NCBI GenBank assembly: GCA_025356715.1
Contig: JANXRU010000162.1
Span: 1 to 5,408, forward strand
DNA length: 5,408 bases
Direction: 5' to 3'
Source: Bacteroidota bacterium
GTDB taxonomy: Bacteria; Bacteroidota; Bacteroidia; B-17B0; B-17BO
The translations under genes were made by a program, and so were the position numbers. The notes below the pieces were generated by a model. It ran no database searches, had not been told where the DNA came from, and saw only the letters and a list, made by a program, of their open reading frames with translations. Shown here one piece after another: positions 1-5,408 of this stretch; the stretch's first letter is position 1; every line of letters starts with the position of its first letter.

Positions 1-19
1 TAATCTAAATTAATGTTAA

Positions 20-46
20 TTGCACAATAAAAGCAGCATACTTTCG
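20..46 (+). promoter_or_regulatory. candidate Bacteroidota-type promoter of porX
   Basis: TACTTTCG at 39-46 differs by one base from the Bacteroidota -7 element TAnnTTTG. A TTG at 20-22 could serve as the -33 element. The 16-base gap between them is shorter than usual, so the upstream half is doubtful. Transcription would begin near base 50, leaving a leader of about 20 A/T-rich bases before the ATG at 70. That leader (TTTAAAAAAAACAATTTTT) has no Shine-Dalgarno sequence, as is normal in this phylum. The assignment is by pattern only, in an AT-rich stretch where chance matches are common. Confidence 0.3.
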
Positions 47-69
47 TATATTTAAAAAAAACAATTTTT

Positions 70-1626
70 ATGGATAAAACATTGATACTTTGGGCAGATG
101 ATGAAATAGATTTATTGAAGCCACATATTTTATTTTTAAATTCTAAAGGATATGAAATTATAACCGCACTAAGTGGCGACGAAGCTATAGATGTTGTAAA
201 AGAAAATAATAATATTTCAGCTGTTTTATTGGATGAGAATATGCCTGGTATTTCTGGACTAGAAGCCCTAACCAAAATTAAGCAAATCAAACAGGATTTA
301 CCTGTTATTATGATTACCAAAAGTGAAGAGGAATATATTATGGAAGACGCAATTGGTAGTAAAATAGCCGATTATTTAATAAAGCCTGTCAACCCAAATC
401 AAATTTTATTGTCTCTTAAAAAAGCCCTGGATAACAAGCGCTTAGTTTCCGAAAAAACAAATACAGAATACCGTAAGGAGTTTGGTCAAATTGGGATGAC
501 GCTTTCTGATAACCTTAATTGGCAAGAGTGGCAAGAGGTTTTTAAAAAAATTGTGTATTGGGAATTAGAAATTGATCAAAATCAAGATAAAGGAATGTTG
601 GAGGTTTTGAAAATGCAAAAAGCAGATGCCAATGCTCAGTTTTTTAAGTTCATCGAAAAAAAATACATTTCTTGGCTGAATGGAACTGATAAAAATCCTC
701 CAACAATGAGTCATACGTTATTGAAAAATAAATTTTTTACTAATTTAGATTCAAACTCTTGTACTTTTTTATTGGTTATTGATAATTTGCGCTATGATCA
801 ATGGAAAATGATACAGCCTATTATTCAGGATTATTTTAAAGTAGAGAATGAAGAATTGTTTTATAGTATTTTACCTACGGCCACACAATACGCTCGGAAT
901 GCCATATTTTCAGGTCTAATGCCAAGCGAGATGGAAAAACGTCACCCAGATTGGTGGTTGAATGATGAAGATGAAGGTGGTAAAAATATGCATGAAGAAG
1001 ATTTTTTAAACGCACAATTAAAACGCTTAGGAAAGGATGTAAAAGTTGGATATAATAAAATAACCAATTTTGCAGCAGGTAAAAAATTATCGGAAAACAT
1101 GAGTAATTTAATGAATAATAAATTAAATGTGATTGTCTATAATTTTGTGGATATGTTAAGTCATTCACGAACGGAATCAGAGATGATACGTGAATTAGCT
1201 GATGATGAGCCTGCCTATAGAAGTTTAACGCTATCGTGGTTTGAACATTCTCCGTTACTAGAAATGATTAAGTTTATCGCCTCTAAAAAAGCTAAATTGG
1301 TTATTACCACCGATCACGGAACGGTTCATGTAAAAGAACCAACGAAAATAGTTGGCGATAAAACGGTTAATACTAACTTGCGTTACAAGCAGGGTAGGGC
1401 ACTTGATTACAATGCTAAAGAAGTATTTGAAATCAAAAATCCGTCGGATGCTTTTTTACCAAAGCAAAATGTGAGCTCTCGTTTTGTATTTGCGCGTGAA
1501 GATAAGTTTTTTGCTTATCCTAATAATTTCAACTATTACGTGCAGTATTACAGAAACACATTTCAGCATGGTGGCGTGAGTTTAGAAGAAATAATTATTC
1601 CTTATATTACATTAACGGCAAAGTAA
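70..1626 (+). CDS. porX: PorX-type response regulator with PglZ effector domain (type IX secretion regulator)
   Basis: This is a 518-residue cytoplasmic regulator matching the length and layout of PorX. Residues about 3-122 are a complete CheY-like receiver: acidic pocket D10/D11, phospho-acceptor D55 (in LLDENMPG), switch T83 and K105 followed by P106. Residues about 125-210 form a helical linker. Residues about 228-518 are a PglZ domain of the alkaline phosphatase superfamily. Its candidate metal-binding and catalytic residues are D238 (VIDNLRYDQW), T270 (LPTATQYAR), D361 and H365 (VDMLSH), D415/H416 (TTDHGT) and H500 (FQHGG). All are present, so the domain should be active. Known for the family: PorX works with the histidine kinase PorY and controls type IX secretion, and its PglZ domain has been reported to cleave oligonucleotide signals. 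There is no DNA-binding domain. No porY is visible here, which is normal because the pair is usually unlinked. The ATG at 70 begins just before the first receiver strand, so the start is secure. The gene is convergent with the lipoprotein gene, one base apart. Confidence 0.95.
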   Translation: MDKTLILWADDEIDLLKPHILFLNSKGYEIITALSGDEAIDVVKENNNISAVLLDENMPGISGLEALTKIKQIKQDLPVIMITKSEEEYIMEDAIGSKIADYLIKPVNPNQILLSLKKALDNKRLVSEKTNTEYRKEFGQIGMTLSDNLNWQEWQEVFKKIVYWELEIDQNQDKGMLEVLKMQKADANAQFFKFIEKKYISWLNGTDKNPPTMSHTLLKNKFFTNLDSNSCTFLLVIDNLRYDQWKMIQPIIQDYFKVENEELFYSILPTATQYARNAIFSGLMPSEMEKRHPDWWLNDEDEGGKNMHEEDFLNAQLKRLGKDVKVGYNKITNFAAGKKLSENMSNLMNNKLNVIVYNFVDMLSHSRTESEMIRELADDEPAYRSLTLSWFEHSPLLEMIKFIASKKAKLVITTDHGTVHVKEPTKIVGDKTVNTNLRYKQGRALDYNAKEVFEIKNPSDAFLPKQNVSSRFVFAREDKFFAYPNNFNYYVQYYRNTFQHGGVSLEEIIIPYITLTAK

Positions 1627-1658
1627 TTTATGGTTGCTTAGTTGCAATCATAAAATTA
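1624..1658. terminator. imperfect hairpin between convergent genes, possible bidirectional terminator
   Basis: TTTATGGTTGC (1627-1637) can pair with GCAATCATAAA (1644-1654) across a 6-base loop. One of the 11 pairs is G-T, and with a single bulged A the pairing continues outward to TAA/TTA. The stem covers the porX stop (1624-1626) and the last codons and stop of the lipoprotein gene (1628-1630). Neither strand has a proper T-run after the stem, so it is a weak intrinsic terminator at best. Its place exactly at the junction of two convergent genes is the main support. Confidence 0.35.
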
Positions 1659-2839
1659 CTATTCTTGTCTTTAAAGTTATATCCGATGCCAAAGCCTATT
1701 GGTTTAGAGCCTTGTTGTTTATACAGCGAATCTAAATCAGACTGGTAAAAGGCTGAAAACATGGGGATTGGTTTTAAATATTTTCCGTAAAAAGAATAAT
1801 CCCATTTACTATTGCTTTCTGTAAAATAATGAAAAGCCATGCCACTATCATCTTGTATAACATGCTGGCTTTGATTCAAAATGGTATTTCGAATAATGGA
1901 AAAATAATTTTTATGCATTAAGTAGGAAGCGCCTTTTAAATATGAGTTGATAGGCCCCATATTTTTTAAGTAAGCTACAAAACCTTTATTAGATTTTAAG
2001 CCTCCATCCGATGCGTTTAAAGAAAAATAGTACACTGTTTTAGGATGATGATTAACATCTGCAAAGGTAATTTCTACTCCTTTTGTGTTTGCTCTTAATT
2101 TTTTTAAATCTAAAAAAGTGGAAATGTATTTTATAGCGCCTGTAGAGTCAACAGTTACAGGTTTTGCAGAGCATAATGTATTCCCTGTGCGTTTCAAAAA
2201 CAATACTAATAAATGTAGGGTGCCATCTACTTCTTCATTTCGTAAATCTTTACTCATACTTTGAGTTCTAAAAAAGCTGAATTTTAATATAGCATTAAGT
2301 GATGTATTTACTTTTGAGAAATAGGTGTCTAAGGAATCTTTTTCTTTTTGGTTAAACTCTGGGAAGCTTCCAACAGGTTCTAATCCAATCATAATGTATT
2401 TGTCAACGTCTGGAAAAAAGGTTTGAGAATATAAAATGTCTGGCCCTGAAAATGGATAAAAAAGTGTTGGTTGTGTTTTTACAATTTTTGAAATTTCTTC
2501 ATCTTTAAATCTACGCAGATTACTCAATCGACTTGAATCGAAGGACATCCAGCGTTTATCAAAATTTTTACTAAACACTTTAAAGTCGTTTGAACTTTGG
2601 ATGTCTTTAAACAAATGATTAGAATCAGAAATGCCAGACATGATATTAGCAACGGCATTTAAACTGTCATTAGCGCAATTGGTTGTCGCAGTATATTTTT
2701 GTATAGTATCGTTTACATATGTTGATGTAACTTCTTTTGCAGAGGTTGAATCTTTCAGTAAGTGAGTTCCTTTTTCGTGGTTAGACGTTGAACAAGCCAT
2801 TAATACTAATCCAGAACAGGCAACAAGAGTCTTAATCAT
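1628..2839 (-). CDS. lipoprotein of unknown function with YPFSGPD segment
   Basis: This 403-residue protein is one I cannot name by function. The N-terminus is a short lipoprotein signal: K3, a hydrophobic stretch and the lipobox LMAC, with acylated C16. The tail that follows (STSNHEKG) is not an obvious surface-export signal, so the side of the membrane it faces is open. After a Ser/Thr-rich linker (about 17-60) comes a mainly polar, globular body. Conspicuous segments are W97 within KRWMSF, FYPFSGPDILY at 127-137, FFPDVDKY at 141-148, GLEPVG at 152-157, YLMHKNYFSIIRN at 306-318 and IGFGIGYNF at 381-389. From memory, YPFSGPD followed by FFP and GLEPVG occurs in other uncharacterised bacterial proteins, so a conserved family is likely. 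I see no known catalytic motif or further membrane segment. The ATG at 2839 is the only sensible start, since an in-frame TGA lies ten codons upstream. It sits 11 bases after the permease stop, preceded by A-rich sequence, and is the last gene of the operon. Confidence 0.9.
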   Translation of the reverse strand: MIKTLVACSGLVLMACSTSNHEKGTHLLKDSTSAKEVTSTYVNDTIQKYTATTNCANDSLNAVANIMSGISDSNHLFKDIQSSNDFKVFSKNFDKRWMSFDSSRLSNLRRFKDEEISKIVKTQPTLFYPFSGPDILYSQTFFPDVDKYIMIGLEPVGSFPEFNQKEKDSLDTYFSKVNTSLNAILKFSFFRTQSMSKDLRNEEVDGTLHLLVLFLKRTGNTLCSAKPVTVDSTGAIKYISTFLDLKKLRANTKGVEITFADVNHHPKTVYYFSLNASDGGLKSNKGFVAYLKNMGPINSYLKGASYLMHKNYFSIIRNTILNQSQHVIQDDSGMAFHYFTESNSKWDYSFYGKYLKPIPMFSAFYQSDLDSLYKQQGSKPIGFGIGYNFKDKNSNFMIATKQP

Positions 2840-2850
2840 AAGTTGTATTT

Positions 2851-4191
2851 TTATTTTATTTCGCTTTCAATACTAGTGTTTTTATCTAATGTGTTTATTG
2901 GTGATAGTTGTTTTAATATATACCAAACAACTACGCCTAATGCTATTAAGCCTAAGCCGTATAAACTCATTTTGGGTTCAATGTAAAATCCAAAACATAA
3001 AATCCATGCATTAATAATTAAAAATAGAATAGGGGTAATCGGATAACCCCATGTTTTATAGGGTTTTTCGATGTGTTTAAATTTCGTGCGTAATATAAAA
3101 ACACCAAGTACCGTTAAAAAAGTAAATACGGTTAATACAAAACCGATAAGTTTTAATACATCATCAAATTTAGCTGAAGCAATTAAAATAATAGCAATAA
3201 CAGATTGTGTCATGATAGATACATAAGGTACGCCTTGTTTGTTTTCTGTAGCAAACACTTTTAAAGGAGCTATGTTTTTTCCTATAGAAGATGCTACTCT
3301 TGGACCTGCTAATATCATAGCACTAATAGAAGAAACTAATAGTAACGCAATCACAATACCTACTACATTACCAATCTGTTGTCCAAAAATGTGTTGGGCA
3401 CTTATATGACCTATTTCTATTTGTCCCGCTAATTCATTAACTGGTGAAGTATATAAAAAAATGTAATTAAGTAATAAATAAAAAACAGTAACGATGCTGG
3501 TTCCAATCAATAAGGATTTTGGTAAATTTTTAGAAGGATTTTGAATATCGCCTGTCATGTAGGCTGCTGCATTCCATCCCGAATAAGAGTAAGAAACCCA
3601 ATACAACGATACCGCAAAAGCGCCACTAAATACATCGATAGAGCTACGTTGGGTTGGTAAAATAGAAATGCTGTGTTGTGGTGTATACATAAAGCCAGCG
3701 GTAATAAATAATACGATAAATACGACTTTAATAACAGTAGCTACTCGCTGAAAAGCAGCACCAAATCGTAAGTTATAAGAATGAATGAGTGTGAGAATGC
3801 ATACAACGGAAATTGCTAATACAGTTTCGTTAACACCATTAAATACACTTTGAACATATTTGCCTAAAGCCATAGCAGCTAATGCTACAGGAGCTGCGAA
3901 GCCTACGGTGGAGCTGATCCAACCTGATAAAAAACCAACTAAGGGATGATATAGTTTAGATAAATAAATATATTCGCCACCACTATTTGGAAAAGCCGCT
4001 CCAATTTCTCCATACGTTAAAGCGCCACACAGTGCCATAATACCGCCTAATACCCATAACAATAAAATGGCAAAGGTTGTGTGTAAATCAATTACTTGAA
4101 ACCCAATAGATGTAAATACTCCCGTGCCAATCATGTTGGCTATTACTACAGAAATAGCAGTTACTAAACTTATTTTATAAGTTACTTTCAT
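2851..4191 (-). CDS. APC-superfamily amino acid permease (LAT-like)
   Basis: This 446-residue inner-membrane transporter is of normal length for the family. I count 12 hydrophobic segments, near residues 8-30, 39-61, 84-110, 123-140, 148-169, 186-206, 226-248, 272-296, 322-340, 345-367, 384-402 and 408-427. Family marks are the glycine-rich break in helix 1 (NMIGTGVF, 19-26), the loop after helix 2 (GEIGAAFPNSGGEYIYL, 61-77), the helix 6 region (YSYSGWNAA, 201-209) and the following GDIQNPSKNLPKS (214-226). The last resembles the E-x-x-NP-x-x-NLP segment of LAT-type amino acid carriers and exchangers. Neutral or branched amino acids are a reasonable guess for the substrate, but sequence alone does not settle substrate, exchange or proton coupling. 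The charged C-terminal tail (about 428-446) is probably cytoplasmic. The gene starts 6 bases after the phosphatase stop, and the lipoprotein gene starts 11 bases after its own stop, so co-transcription is very likely. Confidence 0.95.
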   Translation of the reverse strand: MKVTYKISLVTAISVVIANMIGTGVFTSIGFQVIDLHTTFAILLLWVLGGIMALCGALTYGEIGAAFPNSGGEYIYLSKLYHPLVGFLSGWISSTVGFAAPVALAAMALGKYVQSVFNGVNETVLAISVVCILTLIHSYNLRFGAAFQRVATVIKVVFIVLFITAGFMYTPQHSISILPTQRSSIDVFSGAFAVSLYWVSYSYSGWNAAAYMTGDIQNPSKNLPKSLLIGTSIVTVFYLLLNYIFLYTSPVNELAGQIEIGHISAQHIFGQQIGNVVGIVIALLLVSSISAMILAGPRVASSIGKNIAPLKVFATENKQGVPYVSIMTQSVIAIILIASAKFDDVLKLIGFVLTVFTFLTVLGVFILRTKFKHIEKPYKTWGYPITPILFLIINAWILCFGFYIEPKMSLYGLGLIALGVVVWYILKQLSPINTLDKNTSIESEIK

Positions 4192-4197
4192 CTGTGG

Positions 4198-5232
4198 TTA
4201 TACGGTGAATCCAATTAACGTGATATCATCCACTTGTTCGTTACCGTGTTTCCATTCATCCAAGTTAGTGGACAATGAACTTAGTAACGAATTTTTTAAT
4301 GATGATTCGATCAACTGTTGAAATCCAGAGCGTTTTAATTTTTGTTTTTTACTACCACCAATTTGGTCTACAATACCATCTGTATATAAAATAAAACTAT
4401 CTTGTTTATTCATCTGAATACTAGTAGTGGTTGGACTTTCTGTCACATGCTCTTGAACAGATCCTACAGTACATTTACTCCCTTTAATCAGTTCTACAAC
4501 TTTATTTTTAATAATGAATATATGGCTATTCGCACCAGCAAATTGCAATTTAAGTGTATCGCTATTTAAAATAGCCACCGACATATCAACGCTATCTTGA
4601 ACGGCCGATGTTAAATTTTGTTTTAATGACATTTTTATTTGAGAATTAATACTGCCTAAAATAGCGGTTGGATTGATTAAGTCATTTTCAAATAAGGCTT
4701 TTTGTATGGATGAATTAACGAGCATCGTTAATAAGGCACCTGGAACACCATGTCCTGTGCAATCTGCTATTATAAATATTTTATACGGTTTAATTTCATC
4801 TATCCAATACGTATCGCCGCTAACAATATCTTTTGGTTTATAATAAATTAAACTGTTTTGAGAAGTAAAACTTTCGGGTATTTGGGGTAAAATAGCGTTT
4901 TGAATTCGTGATGAATAATTAATACTGTCGGTTAAGTCTTTATTTTTTTCTTCTACCAATTTATTAGCTGCCGATAGCTTTTTGTGAGATTTTCGCTGAA
5001 TGACTAAAGCATAGGTAATTGCTAAGAGTGTTGCAAAGCCCAAACCAAAAATCATAGTAAATAAACCACGATGAGATTTTGGATAACAGACCATAAAATC
5101 ATCTTCTGAACCCCAAAAAGATTCTTTAATACCAATATGCTCCTTAAAATGCGGATTAGTTTTAAAAATATCCGTTTGTGCTTTGGTTAAAAAACACAGA
5201 AACAAAAAGGTAACGATGTAAATTTGTTTCAT
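4198..5232 (-). CDS. membrane-anchored SpoIIE/PP2C-type serine/threonine phosphatase
   Basis: This protein of 344 residues, counted from the ATG at 5232, probably removes phosphate from serine or threonine of a regulatory partner. Residues 1-19 are a signal peptide ending KAQ. About 37 extracytoplasmic residues follow, then one membrane helix (about 57-78) and a charged, coiled-coil-like linker (80-115) ending in INYSSRIQNAILP. The PP2C/SpoIIE domain fills about 125-344. Its marks are KPKDIVSGDTYW (132-143), IIADCTGHGVPGAL (154-167), SVDMSVAIL (214-222), FAGANSHIFII (231-241), LYTDGIVDQIGG (282-293) and EQVDDITLIGF (332-342). The metal-binding aspartates D140, D157, D285 and D335/D336 are all present, so it should be active. 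Reading can be extended upstream to a TTG at 5310, but that codon lies inside a terminator stem and would hide the signal peptide behind 26 residues, so I reject it. Most relatives in this phylum carry TPR, 7TMR or propeller sensor parts; this one has almost none. It is the first gene of the operon, and its target is unknown. Confidence 0.9.
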   Translation of the reverse strand: MKQIYIVTFLFLCFLTKAQTDIFKTNPHFKEHIGIKESFWGSEDDFMVCYPKSHRGLFTMIFGLGFATLLAITYALVIQRKSHKKLSAANKLVEEKNKDLTDSINYSSRIQNAILPQIPESFTSQNSLIYYKPKDIVSGDTYWIDEIKPYKIFIIADCTGHGVPGALLTMLVNSSIQKALFENDLINPTAILGSINSQIKMSLKQNLTSAVQDSVDMSVAILNSDTLKLQFAGANSHIFIIKNKVVELIKGSKCTVGSVQEHVTESPTTTSIQMNKQDSFILYTDGIVDQIGGSKKQKLKRSGFQQLIESSLKNSLLSSLSTNLDEWKHGNEQVDDITLIGFTV

Positions 5233-5299
5233 TTGCTCTATTAAACTTAAATTTTTAAGATGTGAATATACACTTTTTTTGGTTACATTTTTAAAAATA

Positions 5300-5342
5300 T
5301 AATCATACAAAAGCCACGTTTATCGTGGCTTTTGTATGATTA
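5300..5342 (-). terminator. strong intrinsic terminator, symmetric on both strands
   Basis: A 19-bp perfect inverted repeat (arms 5300-5318 and 5324-5342) flanks the 5-base loop TTTAT. The core is GCCACG/CGTGGC, bordered by an A-run on one side and TTTT on the other, the classic layout of a Rho-independent terminator that could work in both directions. No plus-strand gene leads into it from the left, because the phosphatase lies there on the minus strand. Its likely user is therefore a minus-strand gene ending just beyond 5343. It would insulate the phosphatase operon from read-through. Confidence 0.8.
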
Positions 5343-5408
5343 ATGAAAAGATTAAACTCGTATTAATGTTTTACTATTATCCGCTTATTAAAGGTTGAAT
5401 TGGTTGTG

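Larger units (their letters stand above)
1628..5232 (-). other. probable three-gene operon: phosphatase, permease, lipoprotein
   Basis: The three minus-strand genes run in the same direction with gaps of 6 bases (4192-4197) and 11 bases (2840-2850), and there is no room for an internal promoter or terminator between them. A strong terminator lies upstream (5300-5342), so the operon needs its own promoter, most simply within 5233-5299. That stretch is extremely A/T-rich, and I could not find a convincing -33/-7 pair in it. Operon membership is inferred from spacing and direction only. Confidence 0.65.

Noticed and set aside
875..1168. 97-residue open frame on the minus strand
   Set aside because: It lies wholly inside porX in the antisense direction, and its composition (rich in Leu, Tyr and His) is what the reverse of an AT-rich gene gives. 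porX has full domain support.
70..1626. PglZ domain as a sign of a BREX or Pgl phage-defence locus
   Set aside because: The PglZ domain is fused to a receiver as in PorX, and no BREX partner (methyltransferase, BrxC-type ATPase, BrxL or Lon-like protease) is present. The next genes are a lipoprotein and a permease.
2792..2839. Surface-export signal after the lipoprotein cysteine, and C8 as the acylated cysteine
   Set aside because: The residues after C16 (STSNHE) lack the acidic pattern seen in known Bacteroidota lipoprotein export signals. C8 would leave a hydrophobic stretch too short for a signal peptide.
5242..5249. TAAGTTTA on the minus strand as a -7 promoter element for the phosphatase operon
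   Set aside because: It is one base off TAnnTTTG, but transcription would start only about 6 bases before the ATG at 5232 and no TTG lies at the right distance upstream. The region is so A/T-rich that such matches are expected by chance.
5343..5408. Possible C-terminal end of a gene on the minus strand at the right edge
   Set aside because: All three minus-strand frames stop within this stretch (stops at 5388-5390, 5377-5379 and 5363-5365), and too few codons are visible to choose one. The frame ending QPIQPLISG is plausible. The terminator at 5300-5342 suggests that such a gene exists, but the coding part cannot be supported from this window.

Overview
The window is AT-rich DNA (about one third G+C by eye) from a member of the Bacteroidota, most likely a flavobacterium-like organism. 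The support is a PorX-type response regulator, a marker of the type IX secretion system. Other support comes from A-rich translation start regions without Shine-Dalgarno sequences, a signal peptide ending in Ala-Gln, and a SpoIIE phosphatase with the 'eKNk-i-dSI-Ya-rIQnAiLP' linker common in this phylum. I see no mobile elements, CRISPR arrays, rRNA, tRNA or phage genes.

Layout: bases 1-69 are the leader and probable promoter of porX. porX (70-1626, + strand) encodes a receiver domain joined through a helical linker to a PglZ/alkaline-phosphatase-superfamily domain, with every key residue I can name in place. It converges on a three-gene block on the minus strand. The two stop codons are one base apart (1627), and an imperfect hairpin covers both gene ends.

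The minus-strand block, in order of transcription, holds three genes. First is a membrane-anchored SpoIIE/PP2C-type serine/threonine phosphatase (real start probably 5232). Second is a 12-helix APC-superfamily amino acid permease (4191-2851). Third is a lipoprotein of unknown function with a distinctive YPFSGPD segment (2839-1628). The gaps are 6 and 11 bases, so the three are very probably one operon. Upstream of it, at 5300-5342, lies a 19-bp perfect inverted repeat with a 5-base loop. This is a strong intrinsic terminator that probably ends a minus-strand gene lying mostly beyond the right edge.

How the genes may work together: porX and the operon are separate transcription units. PorX is expected to act on type IX secretion. 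The operon joins a signalling phosphatase, a transporter and an envelope lipoprotein, which suggests but does not show a link between nutrient uptake and envelope signalling. I did not find a clear new multi-gene defence or signalling system. The most open items are the unknown lipoprotein family, its linkage to the phosphatase and permease, and the very small sensor part of the phosphatase.
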